Positions 1-11,454 of a stretch of DNA of 64,000 bases are shown piece after piece (the stretch's first letter is position 1; the number at the start of each line of letters is the position of its first letter). Below the pieces are notes generated by a model that was not told the DNA's origin, did no database searches, and saw only the letters and a list, made by a program, of their open reading frames with translations. Source of the DNA: Deroplatys truncata (lineage: Eukaryota; Arthropoda; Insecta; Mantodea; Mantidae); NCBI GenBank assembly GCA_030765065.1, contig CM060979.1, forward strand, positions 108,488,350 to 108,552,349, written 5' to 3'. The position numbers and the translations under genes were made by a program.

Positions 1-381
1 CAATTCACATGTAATACGTTTTCAAACCCGATAACAGAATTGCTTTTTCTGAGATTTTGATACAAAGTCATTCCTGTTGTTTATTTTTGTTATAATTTCT
101 TAGTAATCAGATTATTATATTAGGAGAATAGTATTATAATGCATCTAACTATCTAACTGCATTATGTACCGGATAAGAACTATGAAAAAACGTATATGTT
201 ATCCTCGTATGGCTCTGTGTACACACTATCCTTTACTTTTACATCTGTTCTACATGGTTTTCCTACAAAAGCTAATTCTTTAATCTAATTCATGTTAAGC
301 GTATTAGAAGTTTGCAGAAATGCTTTTATTACACATTTAGTTGTAGGTACAAAAGGAATAAAGGACATTGATGCCATAGTT
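1..381. other. AT-rich intergenic DNA, nothing recognised
   Basis: No coding frame, RNA gene or repeat family seen elsewhere in the window could be recognised. It ends at the 4 bp duplication AGTT (378-381) that borders the first solo LTR. Confidence 0.5.
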
Positions 382-1360
382 TGAGGCAGTATTTTTAACA
401 CTTAAATAATTTCAGTCTAATTATATAATATGTAAATTCAATAAGAGCCCGCCTTAAAGCAATATGTGTATGTAACAATATATAAAAAGTGTATATTACA
501 GTCATTGTAAATGTTTATATTATATGTACATGTTCAATAATGTTATGTGAATGCATTACGTAATTTAATAATGTAGGAGCTGTGAGAATAATAGGTTAAA
601 AGTTGCTAACAATGAGGTAACCTTGAGGCAATAATGAATTTGAAAATTTAACAATACTACTTGTGGTTCTTGGAAGCAACAATGTAATTTTTGTGACAGT
701 TTATAAAATAGCCAATCTACAACCAGAAAAAGCTTTAGTTTAATGAAGGTATTCTATTAGACTAGGATTAGCCAATCAGAAACTGAAATATAGCCAAATT
801 TACAAATTTAGAGTTCAGTTGCCTGTAGACAGTGCTCACAACTGGACGCGTTGGTTGTAGACAGTGTTCCTAATTGGACGTGAGATGTGTCCTCGAGAAA
901 TTTAATACGTATTTTATGTGAGACAAAGATTGTTTACGTGTTAAAAAGTGCAAGAATTTAATAATAAAAAATCTCACGGCTCTCTCTATATCAGTGAAGT
1001 GTTATTTAAATCGTGTTAAGCATTAATAAAAGGAGTGAAATAAAATTATAATCTGTGTAAGCCTACATTCTTCAGTCGCACCACGCCCTGCTAAGACATT
1101 CATGTTTCTAAAAATAAATACAACTCAGGCGAGGCAAACATAAATATATAATATTTAAAGAAACAGTCAAATTACAAATTTAATATTTTTAAACTTGGGG
1201 CGAAGGCTACCAGAAACCGGGTACTATACGGTGGTTGCAACCAACTTCAAGTTAGGCTCCCAACAGTTCAAATATAATACAACTCCTTCAATACAACCTA
1301 CTTCAAATTGACGCCCAAAGCGTGGTGCAAATTACATAAAGATACAATACTCCTACTTCA
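382..1360 (+). mobile_element. Solo LTR, family A (copy A1)
   Basis: A fossil LTR of about 980 bp that begins TGAGGCAGTATTTTTAACAC and ends ...CTACTTCA, so it has the TG...CA ends typical of LTRs. It is flanked by the exact 4 bp duplication AGTT at 378-381 and 1361-1364. A polyadenylation-like AATAAAAGG lies near 1025. The last 170 bp hold repeated units resembling GGCGAAGGC and TTGACGCCCAAAGCGTGG, the second resembling a retroelement primer-binding site. No internal region or coding sequence is present, so this is a solo LTR. The superfamily is inferred: a 4 bp duplication with TG/CA ends fits Ty3/Gypsy or BEL/Pao. Confidence 0.85.
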
Positions 1361-1364
1361 AGTT

Positions 1365-2029
1365 ACCTCTTTTTGAAAAGCGGCTCATTATTTATTAGCT
1401 TTGAAAAAACATATTCTTTACATGATATCCCGGGAAAAAATGACGACTTTCCGCTTGAGAAACTGTATCACAAAAGTATTGGAAAACTCAAAACAGTAGT
1501 TAATGTCACAAGAATAGTATTATCATAAATTGTGTGTTTTAGAAAGATGTACACTGTCGTGCATAAAAAGTTGCTCATTCCCCTAAATCAACATAGTGTT
1601 TTCCCTCCGTAAGGTTTCCACCTTCAGGTAACCAACTTTTGTCTCCGCCCAGCCGGTTTCAATTCTCTATGTGACTGCCCTGAAAAACAATTCAGTTGTA
1701 TAAAAACTAACAATTGAACTATGTATATAACATATTTGGAATTCAGGGGTTGTTCGGATAACGCTTCTATGAAAGAGTTTGGTTATAATTGGCATACGAG
1801 GAAAAGCTTCACCAATTACAATACAATTTGGCTTTCTAGAGGCAGAGATGAAGAATTATTTGCGTGTGTGTAGTTAAACTCAAGGACAGCTACGCCATTT
1901 ACATATGTGAGAGCCTTCATCAGCTATATGGAGACGAAGATTAAAGTTGTTGCAGCTACCGATCGCATTAAGAAAACCGACATTAAGAATATAATAGTGT
2001 AGCATGAAAATCTTTTTTTATTTTTAAGA
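1365..2029. other. Intergenic stretch, nothing recognised
   Basis: AT-rich sequence between LTR A1 and a SINE. No conserved frame or repeat relationship to the rest of the window was seen. Confidence 0.4.
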
Positions 2030-2311
2030 GTCGTCCTCCTTGGTGTAGTGATTGCCATGCTAGCCTCTAATTCCCAAGCTCGCGGGTTCAAACCCGGCGG
2101 AGGGCGATGGATTTTTTCGGGCGTAAAAATCCTTAGCATGGCTTCCTTCAGAAGGGAAGTAAAGCCGGTGGTCCCGTGTCGTAGATTTACGGCGCGTAAA
2201 AGAACCTCAAGCCTAATAAAGAGGCCTCTGAGCAAAATTACTGGTATTTCACGCCCAGTGTGGAATGGGATGCTAAGGACCATAGTAGTTAAAGAACGTT
2301 CATAAATAAAA
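2030..2311 (+). mobile_element. tRNA-derived SINE, family SINE-2 (copy 1)
   Basis: About 280 bp beginning GTCGTCCTCC and ending in an A-rich tail after CATAAATAAA. A tRNA-like head is visible: an A-box-like TGGTGTAGTG near 2041 and a B-box GGGTTCAAACCC near 2085. The body (about 2105-2300) matches a second copy at 62917-63202 almost along its length, including the TGGCTTCCTTCAGAAGG segment. Short reading frames through it are chance frames inside the SINE. The target duplication is not clear here; a shared TTTTTAAG lies on both sides but not directly at the ends. Confidence 0.82.
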
Positions 2312-2381
2312 CTCAGTTTAATTTAATTTTCCTTTTTAAGTTGCAATGTTATCCTTCGTCGGTTCGGAATGCTTTGGGGAG

Positions 2382-2463
2382 GTAAAGTACCCTGATAATC
2401 CGGCCTGCTTTCGGTGCTCTGCCCCGATTCCTGGGGCGCCTCCGTGATACGCACCTTTACATT
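2382..2463 (-). repeat. Fragment of repeat D
   Basis: On the minus strand this segment reads GTAAAGGTGCGTATCACGG onward and matches 29320-29400, which continues directly into a SINE-1 tail. Only this short portion is present here. It may be a separate SINE-like head or part of a longer SINE-1 relative. Confidence 0.55.
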
Positions 2464-2921
2464 TTTTACCCTGTAATCCAGTGGCTAGAATTATACTCGA
2501 CAAAACAAGGGTGGTGACGCAGGTAGGGGGTGGGGCTAGATATTGTCACTACCAACATAAACGCTCTGTTTCATTATGGGCCACATTTTATGTACGGCAG
2601 TATACATCTTGTCAAGGGCAAAGGTTTGTTTAATTCCTGTGGTTTCCTAGTTATTCAAAATCAGAATCGGAATGAAAGAAATTCCAGACAATTCGCAGAA
2701 AGTTTGAGATGCAGGTACTATTTTGCACGGAGTACCCGAATATATGATGTTATAATGAAAATCACAGAAGCTTTTTGTGAGAAAAGACGCACATCACCAA
2801 TTCCCATATCGAAAGTAGTTTGGGATGCGGAAAAATTCCAATACAATAATTTTAAGTATGGGCTTAGATATTCATACAGAGAGAGAGGGAGAGAGAGAGA
2901 GAGAGAGAGGGGGAGAGACTA
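2464..2921. repeat. Low-information stretch ending in a GA microsatellite
   Basis: 2878-2918 is a (GA)n tract and causes two overlapping short reading frames in this region. The segment near 2510-2560 (GCAGGTAGGGGGTGGGG, then ACCAACATAA) resembles 16535-16590, so an unclassified repeat may be shared between them. The GA tract lies where other copies of repeat C have a CA/GACA tract. Confidence 0.4.
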
Positions 2922-3054
2922 ATGAACCTTTTTCTAGAAATATTCAAGCACTTTTTAAGGGTTTTCAAGGACTTCAAAAACGTATTTCTGGTGAAATCTT
3001 GATACTGAATTCAAGACTTCCTCTCTCTACCTATCTTAAGCAGTAGAGAAAGTA
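2922..3054 (+). repeat. 3' end fragment of repeat C (plus orientation)
   Basis: Matches the final 130 bp of better copies (18745-18873): a C-rich reach, GGTGAAATCTTGATAC, and the terminal imperfect palindrome ending GTAGAGAAAGTAA. Only the 3' end is recognisable. Confidence 0.65.
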
Positions 3055-3167
3055 AAAGCTGGTATAAATTCTAAAATATTCATTTTATGGGAACTTTGTG
3101 ACTAATACAAGTCAAAGATAGCATGTTAATGCTTTCAGAAAAACTAATAATCAATATATTTAGATTT

Positions 3168-4281
3168 TTACTTTCTCCACTACTTACCTAAGTAAGCAGG
3201 AGAAGTAGATGTTGCATTCCATCAAAATATTTGATACTAAGGTATCACCGAAAATACACCTTTAGAGATTCTTGGAATACAAGAGAAGAAAAAGCATTTT
3301 TAGAAAAACGTTTGTGTCAGTCTGCCTGTCTCTTAACAGCATAAAGGTAGAGAAAAGTAGAGGTGATGAAAACGAGAGGGACATCTGCGAGTTGCGACCT
3401 GTGCAGATATATTACGGCTTCTACTTCCCAGGAGGAAGGGATGAGGTGAAGGAACCACAGGAGGCCACAGACCGTAGGCAGATATTCCACGGAGACGCGT
3501 GAAAGTCCCTAAGATTTCCTATTTCGTAAACCCGTTCCATTGTTGGAACCGTCGAGAGAGGGCGCTGAACGAACCACCAAACAAGCAGTCCTCAGGGTTC
3601 TATGGGGAATACTCTTTCCATTGAGCATACATCCGTGCCATCTGTCCGACACCGCTATACGCTAGGAAACCTGACGCACACCTGAAATAATGAAAAGGAA
3701 ATGAAATGAAAGTGAAATGGAAAGGAAATCGTGGTAGACGAGAAACCACTCCAGCGTTTGCCGACCCCGGGGTAGTAAAACCTACGGATCAGAGGGCGGT
3801 CGCTGGGTATCGAACTCGGGACCTTCCGAATGCAAATCGCACTTGTTACCGCGGCGTCACTTCGCTCGGTGTGAACAGCATAACTTAAAAGTCGGTTAAA
3901 TAGTAAACTTGGATTTATGTTCGGCATTTTCCAAAGATGTGGCACGAAGATTTTAATGAAAGCCTAGCTACCTTAAGCTACCTTTTACATGGAACAGCAA
4001 TTCTTATTTTTTATTTTCTCCAAAATGGTGCTAAAAGTTGTGTTAAAACACCATATATTTAAGACATTAGCATGACAAAATGTAACCTATATACCTTGAA
4101 TGCTCGTCGCTCTCATTCTGAATAACTCTTTAATAATTGGTAAACCGTAAGCCATAGATAAAAAGTTACTGCAACATACTTAGATGTCGTTAAAGCACAG
4201 AATTTATGTGAAATATGATTTTTTGTCGCTTAACATTTCCGAGCTATTCTTTGTTATTGGTTTTGAATTTTTAAATACTTT
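3168..4281 (-). repeat. Repeat C copy, minus strand, split by a SINE
   Basis: Begins with the C terminal palindrome (TTACTTTCTCCACTACTTAC) at 3168 and continues after the SINE at 3345-3873. The second half runs through landmarks shared by other copies: TGGTAAACCGTAAG near 4139 and the segment near 4240-4265. It is cut short where the next C copy starts. The family has no recognisable coding capacity. Full copies are about 860 bp. Confidence 0.75.
3345..3873 (-). mobile_element. tRNA-derived SINE, family SINE-1 (copy a)
   Basis: A full-length minus-strand SINE of about 530 bp inserted in repeat C, bounded by the exact 10 bp duplication AACAGCATAA at 3335-3344 and 3874-3883. Read on the minus strand it starts with a tRNA-like head (GACGCCGCGGTAAC, then B-box AGTTCGATACC). 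It then has a T/C-rich middle with TTTCCTTTCC-type runs, and a conserved 3' part with GCGTCTCCGTGG and CCTCCTGTGGTTCCTTCACC. A second full copy lies at 5885-6396 and partial ones lie elsewhere. Host LINE unknown. Confidence 0.85.
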
Positions 4282-5665
4282 TTACTTTTTATACTATGTA
4301 CATTAAGCAGTGGAAGTATTGTTTTCGCGGGAAATGTATATTTTCAGGCCCCCTGAATCCCCGGCAAAAAATGAAAGATAATCGTGTATGTGTGTCTATC
4401 TGTGTTACTGTGTGTGTGTCTGTGAACAGTATAATTAGAAACAAACTGTCTGGTAAATACCAAACTTGTCACTTAAATTCAGAATATTCCAAAGATGCAA
4501 CAGCAGGTTTTTCAACAAAATCTATCCACAACAAATTACTTTCTATATGAAAAGATTTTCACTACCTTTTATTTTCTCAAAAAAATGTCTAACTATATTT
4601 ATTAAAATACCATGTAATTAAGATATTTAAATGAATAATAAAATGTATGTTTTGATTTTATTGAGAATATCCCGTGAAGCCCTCTTCATTAGGAAGGAAT
4701 TTTGTATAATTTTGTATAACGGGTAAACCATAAGAAATAAACAAAAAAGTGCTGCAAGAAAATGTAGGCATTATAAAACGTTGAATTTATTACAAAATAA
4801 TTTTTATGTGGCAATAGCTTTTAGCTAAATATGGGTTATTATTTACTTGAATTTTTCAATACATAATTTTCTTTGAGTACTGTCGCTACTCAGTTGTTTC
4901 CCCAGTGTTAGGGAAGCGTATGAACTCCAAGGCCAGCACATACCGATTTTTTAAGCTTCTGACTATCGATTCGATTTCCTCTGTCCCACTTTTACCTACA
5001 AAGATTTTTGTAATGAAAGGTTTATTTCAACTAACATAAAAAATAAGCTTTCGCAAAATAGCCCTTAGAAACTATACAAAATAAACGGTAGTGGTAGGGA
5101 AAGTCATATGAATTTAACGCAAGTTTTTTCCAGTGGTATCTGTCTATTCGTTTTTTCTTGTGATCATGCAAGGAACTTGGAGTTTCAAAGGCATCGCTCA
5201 GCGATCCACTTTTTAAGAATTTGACACTCACTTTAGCCTCCTACCCATATCCTTCTCCCGATAACGAAATATGTAAATGTGTAATGTACGTTTAGCTGTA
5301 ATAACAAGAAGTAGCTATAAAATACGTTTTATAACAATAGTTTCTAGAAGAATGTGTCAAGAAAGTCATGTGATGCAATACATCAGATATTTTTAAATGG
5401 TTCGTTCAGTTGATTTTCGCGATGTCATGGAAAGTGAATAGAACTTCAAAGTCAGAACATAAAACTCTGACTATGGTTTAAGCCTCCTGTATTCCCTTTG
5501 TATCTACAACAGAATATATAATGAAACCATTGATGCTGCATACGTTTATCTCAGTTAACATGAAACAATCGAAAAATAAGCCTTTATAAGAATAGTTTGT
5601 AAAAGAGACAAAATAAGCAGTATTTGCTAGGGAAAGTCATGTGAATACAGTACATCAAACTTTTA
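4282..5665 (-). repeat. Repeat C copy with three tandem 5'-end units
   Basis: Starts with the palindromic C end near 4285 and runs through the C landmarks in minus orientation (ACCAAACTTG near 4458, ATAACGGGTAAACCATAAG near 4716). The portion that corresponds to the C 5' end then occurs three times in a row, about 4870-5120, 5137-5390 and 5400-5665. Each unit ends with a version of GGGAAAGTCATATGAAT or GAAAGTCATGTGA. The units are clearly diverged, so the duplication is old. Confidence 0.65.
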
Positions 5666-5884
5666 TATTTTGTGTCCCATATAGCAGCCTTGTGGGGGAG
5701 GGATAAGTTATCATGTAGCCTTTTCTCCAGTTGTAGCTAAAATGTGGTATATATCAAGCTTCATGTCAGTTGTTTCAACCATTCTTGAAAGAAAAGTAAA
5801 ATGCCATAAAATTGTGACTGTGGCCCAAATTAATTTTTTTAAATATCCTAACTATTTGTAAACATGCCACAGTTATATTATCAG

Positions 5885-6396
5885 CAAACCGAGGTGGCGC
5901 CGTGGTAACGTCCGCAACTCGCATTTGGGAGGTCACAGGTTCAATCCCCGACGATCGCCCCCTCTGACCTATGGGTTTTTAGTGGTTTCCCAGGGTCGGC
6001 AGGCGAATGTTGGGGTGGCTTCTTCTCTACCACGATTTCCTTTCCATCTTTTACCTTTCATTCCGTTTCCTTCTCATCTTTCAGATGAGTTTCTAGATTA
6101 CTTGGCGTATGGCAGTGCCGGACAGATTGCGCGGGACGCATGCTCAAATGTAAGGGTACTCTTCAGGGACACCAGAGGGCTACTTAATTGACGGGTCGTT
6201 CATCACCCTCTCTAGGCAGTTCCAGCAATGGAATGGATCTTTGAGCTGGGAAATATTAGGGGCTTCGGTGCGTCTCTGTGGCCTATCTTTCTGCAACCTG
6301 TAGCCTCCTGTGGTTCTTTCACTTCATCCCTTTCTCCTGGGAGGTGGTAGCAGTGCACCAGGTGTCCCCCTCCGCTGAATAGCCTATACCTGCACC
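5885..6396 (+). mobile_element. tRNA-derived SINE, family SINE-1 (copy b)
   Basis: A full-length plus-strand copy of about 512 bp between exact 9 bp duplications TATTATCAG at 5876-5884 and 6397-6405. The head contains GGCGCCGTGGTAACG (A-box region) and B-box GGTTCAATCCCC. The tail includes GCGTCTCTGTGGCC and GTGTCCCCCTCCGCTG and ends CCTATACCTGCACC. A short open frame from 5925 is a by-product of this SINE, not a gene. Confidence 0.87.
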
Positions 6397-6405
6397 TATT
6401 ATCAG

Positions 6406-7651
6406 GAAAGACAGGCGAAATCTGAAATCTAACATAAACTATGCTTACTAGTCATTGCGTTAATAAGTATTTTTACGTCTTGCAGTGTGTAGAATTCAAT
6501 GCATGTGACAAAACAATTCAAATTTCATCGTCATATTTCTTATACTTTTTTAAGATTTACAATTTTTGGCTATTAAAATGATTTCCGTTAGCAATTAGCC
6601 GAGCTTTCCGACTGTTCTATTAAGGCAGTTTTTTATGAAACATATTTAGAAAACCCAAATCACTTTATCCAAGAGTGGTGTCTGTAAAACCCTTGCCTCC
6701 CTTTCCAAATTCCATCAAGTCAGGTACAGCTGAGAAAAATGTAGCATTTCCTCTTTGTGAAGTACGTGGGAAGTTAAACGTCTTCTATTCTTGCAGGGTT
6801 TTTATTTTCGCTAACGATACTTTTAGTACTATAATGTAACTAGTATTTAGCAAGACGAAGCTGAAGCCGGAATTATAAAGGCAATAATTATCATAATATT
6901 CTGAAAAGGATAGTGATATAAAATAAGTAATCATATATTTAAAATCAGTGTATGTATAAGAAGGAGAAGCATTGTGAAAATTGTTGACTGTAAAAGCGAC
7001 AGAAAGACAAGACAGGCACAGGTTAGCTAATTAGGGACCAGCCCTAGGTATAAAGGGTAACATAGCTGAAGCCAGTTTCTCTTGGAATTATTGGGTGCAG
7101 CTGCACTTAGCCTGGTGAAGGTCATTCTAGGCTTCAGGACGCCGAGTGGTGACGAGCGTTTGAGGGGAGAGTAGGGGAAGTAGTAGCTTGTTTTTCCTTG
7201 TGCAGCGTGGGTAAAGACAATCTGTCCTGAGTGCTTGGTGAGAGCAGGATGACATTCTCGTCGTGTGGAGAAGAAGGGTGGCGAACATGCTATAGGGTAG
7301 AACGCTTAGCGGTAGTTAATATTCTTCGGTCTTGGAAAAGACACAGTAGCATCGTATGCATTTAAAAGTGATCGGCAAACCTTAAGTTTTATTTTAAATG
7401 GTGAAAATAAAAGTGTTCCAAGAAAGCGTTCGTGTTTCTCTGTGCATACAGTCACGCATACCCAGTGATTAAGATCTCATGCTCGAGCAGCCGTGACAAA
7501 GTATACAAAAAAAGAACAACTAGGAGGAGAAACGCAGCAATCGTGAGGCAAAGGTATTGCTTCATTGTGGGAGGATGTAGTGTGGCTGCGTCAAAGCTAC
7601 CATAACGTATTTTAATGTTTTTATAAATTTGTGAATTTTGGAATGATTAAA
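6406..7651. other. Intergenic stretch, nothing recognised
   Basis: No frame, SINE head, LTR end or inverted repeat could be assigned. The segment 7030-7260 is richer in G than its surroundings but shows no match elsewhere in the window. Confidence 0.4.
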
Positions 7652-7653
7652 TA

Positions 7654-8675
7654 CAGTGTGGCCGTTTTAAGGTGAGGCTACAGACCGGCTATATGAGTAG
7701 CGCACTGTACTGCAGTGACCTGGTACTTTTCCGATGCGCAACTGGCGGCGCATGACGCGTTCAAGGTTATCTTTATCAGCATTGCTTCCGTTGTTGCGTT
7801 ATGTTTGTGATGTAAAGAGAGCTGTGCATCTCAAAGGTGAAAGTTTATTTAAGGCAGAGGTTTAATAACATTAAATGTTTGAGGATTTTCTATAACTTTT
7901 GCTTTAATAATTCCTGAAATTAATTTAAATTAGAACCAAGAAAACTAATACATATTAATATTCTTATAAATAAAATTCTTGAATAAATTTTTTATTTTTT
8001 TATTTGGATTTAAACGTTTTATTTTAAGGGTTTAATAAGTAAAAGTTTTTTTGTTGTGTGTGGTTTTCTTAAGAGTATTAATGTATTGTTGTTAGTCCAC
8101 TACAATGCCTGCCGACAAATTCACGCTTAACAACACGTTTTTATGTACGATACATACGTAATAACCGAATCATATATACAAGTGTGCATGCAATTCCGGA
8201 GAAATTTCCTGATATTCCTGTTCCACGTAGAGTAACCGTTAGACGTCTGATTAATAAGTTTAGGATAACTAGATCGCTAAATCCTAAATCTAGAAAGCGA
8301 AAACGAGATGTTCTAAAAAAGTAAAAAATTGACGAAATTGGTGCATCTATTTGTGCGGAATTCTAAAAAGTAAAGTTTATAGGAACAATCTCCATACCAT
8401 ATACAAACTTAGGGACAACATAAAAAGAGAAGTTATGAACATTACGCAAGAGGAATGGACATTTCATTCGAAGATGCGGGAATGTCTTTACACAGATGGA
8501 CAGACACCACTTCCAGCACAACTGAACAAGGTTAGAACTCATTGTAGTGCGTGTTACTATCGCCCGCGAGTAAGTAACGCGGGAGTTATGGAACGAGAAA
8601 CTCCCAGTGTAATATAACAGTATGCGGAGCACATATACGCCCGATCCGTGGCCTCACCATAAAACGACCGCACTG
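7654..8675 (+). mobile_element. Internally deleted Tc1/mariner-like DNA transposon
   Basis: Terminal inverted repeats are visible: CAGTGTGGCCGTTTTAAGG at 7654 and, on the minus strand from 8675, CAGTGCGGTCGTTTTATGG. TA precedes the left end (7652-7653); the right flank reads CA. Inside, about 8190-8345 encodes a helix-turn-helix-like stretch (FPDIPVPRRVTVRRLINKF). The frame from 8351 begins ILKSKVYRNNLHTIYKLRDN, which resembles the C-terminus of mariner-like transposases (YLKSKVY...). The catalytic middle of the gene is absent, so the copy is non-autonomous. It is a plain DNA transposon remnant. Confidence 0.78.
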
Positions 8676-10728
8676 CACGATATAAATTCTATGTATTTGT
8701 TTTTGTTTTCATTTCATATTTTAATATTAAATAAGTCTATTTTTTAAACTAATTAAGTAAACCTGCTCGGAAACGTTAAAGTATATATTTAGGCTTTAAG
8801 GTATACGTTTCGTAATATGTGAACTTTTTTTCACATCCACATTTTAGCAAATTTTTCTTTATATTTTGCCTCCTCTGGCTATCAGCCTTGGACTTCAGTG
8901 CGGATATGAAGTTTAGTTAGTTCGATCTACCAGCGAATACGTATTTGTAAGAGCGTAGCCATCTAAAGTAAATTATTAATAAATGCAGCACTAAAATAAC
9001 GATGTGTACTTTCTGCCTGCTGGTGCTCCTCGATCTGACCAGCTACCGCTGCGAGTAATGTAAGTACCAGGTGTGCGGCTAACGCCGTTTGGTGCTTATA
9101 TGCAGCCCACGTCCATTGTGTATGGTGGGTTGCATTTAGCTGGATTCCCAGGCGCCATGAGGGACTAGGGATGGACTGCTTCATCGATTTTAAGATAACT
9201 GGTTGCTATAGACAGAAATCCTGTATCGTGTGTTGTACACAATGCAACACTGAATGTTTTAGTGTGTGGTGCATACTGTATACGCAACACCTCACCACGC
9301 AGTGTTGTTAACATTTTGGCTGATAGAACACTCATATTACTTGACTGTATTGGTAAACAACGGGTTTATGAAAACTACGCATTGAGTTAAATAATGAATT
9401 CATGATTTGTTATACTAGAATAAATTATTTTTAATGTTTAATTATTTGAGATCACCTGAAAGTTTTGCCGCAATATGTAAATCAAATGAGAAAGTTTAAC
9501 GTGCATTCGGATATCCTGCCACGCTATGTCAATGGTAGGTCATGGATAAACAAAGCCGAGGACTAAAGGTTAGGGTACTGGCCGGGGCATTTAGATTCTC
9601 AAGTCTTGTTCAAATCATAAAATAAACGTTTGCTTTATTTTAAAAATAAAGTAAGCACATCATTAATAGCAGCCTTTTATAATTATTGTTGGAAATAGTT
9701 ATTCAACCTACTTACATGTAACTCCTCTTAAAATCTTAATTTATATGTTATTTTTGCTCTTTTGAGGGAAATGCCTATCTATAACTTTATTGTTACATTA
9801 TGTTGTTAACCTGTCTCGCATGTTCTAAAGGGAGATTTGTTAAGAAATGAATAATACGTATACATATGATTTAGTTTAGTACAACATATATACATACTTT
9901 CTTTGAGCCTTTTAAACCAAGGTAATTTGCATCACTTACCCATTTCATTAATTGCATTTATCCCTCTCTCTCTCACAAAATCTCTTGCATTTCTCCCTAC
10001 AATCTTGGCACGGGGCAGTGTGAATTAAAACACCAGGTTACGTAATCCCAAAAATGTTTACTCTGTGCAGCTGCGTTGGTTGAATGTATTTTTGAAATAT
10101 ACATGAGGGTATGTACATTTACTGTACATAATCCACCAAAGCAAAACATGCCATAAAGTGGCAATCTCTATGTTTTCTTCAATGATAAATTGCGCATTTC
10201 TGGTCGTGCGTTACAAACTATAAAATTATGATATATGGTGTTTTAAATTCCGTATACCGTTTACTTTCTGGCGAAAACTTTGGAACAGAAAAGGTGGCTC
10301 ATACATGAACGAGGGAATTTGTTGCTACTGGCATATAGCTTCGGCCTCTCGAAGTATCACTTATTTACCTCCCCTCTTGCGTAATTCTATCTACTTGACT
10401 GACAAGTTTCTTATGGCATCACAAAGGATGAGCGGAGCATAACATTGCCAATAGGCTGTCTCTGTTCTCTCTAGCTGAGTACCGTTATATTAATAATAAT
10501 CATGATAGTAATAATAAGGCGACTATAACAGTGTATTTATTTAACGAGCTTTTTGTCTCGTATTAGGACAATATGTGTTAATTATGTAATAATAATAAGA
10601 AGAAGAATAATAAATCCCATATCCCAGAATACCTCAGAATATATTTTCCTGCCAACCAAGAGGATAAAGAGGCATTGTTTAAATATCTTAAATTTGGAAC
10701 AGTTCAAACAGACTACCCCGTGATGAAT
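8676..10728. other. Intergenic stretch, nothing firmly recognised
   Basis: AT-rich sequence with a more GC-balanced island at about 8960-9190. That island is open for 73 codons on the minus strand with a hydrophobic patch (LAAHLVLTLLAAVAG), but it has no recognised family and no partner frame. The remainder shows simple AT tracts only. Confidence 0.35.
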
Positions 10729-11150
10729 AAAAATAATAATAATTTTATTTATATTGTTATTTATCAATTTCACTTCATGGCATAGTCAATCAAGTGTCTG
10801 TTCCGCCTTCAAGGTCCTCCAGCCATCGTTTACTGGATCTACCCACAGATCTCCTTCCTTTAGGATTGTATTACATTATTTCTTTTGTAAATATTGTGTC
10901 GGCATTCTTTCCAAGTGTTCTTTCCACCCTTGTTTAAGATCCTTTACTCTATTATTCATATAAAAAATCCCTAGTTCTTCTCTTATACTCTCGCTTGTTA
11001 TATGATCTTGTTTTGTGCATTTATATTTCTTAAAAATTTCATTTCGGAAGTCTGTATTTTACCTTCTTGCTTCTTATTTAATGTCCATACTTCACGTCCG
11101 TGTGATAGCACAGGTGCAGCCATAGCTTTATAAAACTTCAAGTAATTATA
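10729..11150 (-). mobile_element. 3' end of a non-LTR retrotransposon (LINE)
   Basis: On the minus strand, about 11140-11015 encodes YLKFYKAMAAPVLSHG followed by REVWTLNKKQEGKIQTSEMK. This is the conserved region after the RT domain that is shared with the LINE at 25530-25640. A frameshift or gap near 11000 is followed by SIREELGIFYMNNRVKDLK and WKEHLERM-type sequence down to about 10780. The element ends in an (AAT)n-like tail at 10729-10745. It is a 5'-truncated, decayed LINE tail. Confidence 0.75.
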
Positions 11151-11454
11151 ACATAAAAAAGTAACAAAAACATATAAGGTTGGCATCAATGACTTTAGGC
11201 TTTGATAGCATGTATGGGGACGACAGCAAAGTGTGAAACTTGTCTACTAGCACCAATTACAGGCTTTCTCTCCATGTGTGTTTACTGTATTTTGGACTAT
11301 GTTGACAACTCTCATATAAGCGAAGCACATGGCGTTAGTTACTGTTTGCTTTGATCCTGGTGAAGTTATTTTATTTTATGCAAGTGCAGTATACTGCGTT
11401 ATTCTGGTCATAATTACATTTATCATTATAGTTGTTATAACTTTTTTTTTAGCG
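11151..11454. other. Short intergenic stretch
   Basis: Nothing assigned. A 100-codon open frame starting at 11329 has a strongly hydrophobic stretch caused by T-rich sequence. Its downstream part is out of frame with the transposase-like remnant that begins near 11455, so I do not call it a gene. Confidence 0.3.

Noticed and set aside
1297-1330. Primer-binding-site-like sequence read as the start of an LTR element's internal region
   Set aside because: The 4 bp target duplications of seven copies place this sequence inside the LTR, before its CA end.
2040-2110. tRNA-like sequences with A and B boxes (here and at 5890, 28280, 36755, 57540, 62925)
   Set aside because: All are followed by SINE bodies and lack a complete cloverleaf, so they are SINE heads and not tRNA genes.
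8963-9184. 73-codon minus-strand frame with a hydrophobic patch
   Set aside because: No recognised domain, no supporting neighbouring exon or splice context, and length within chance expectation.
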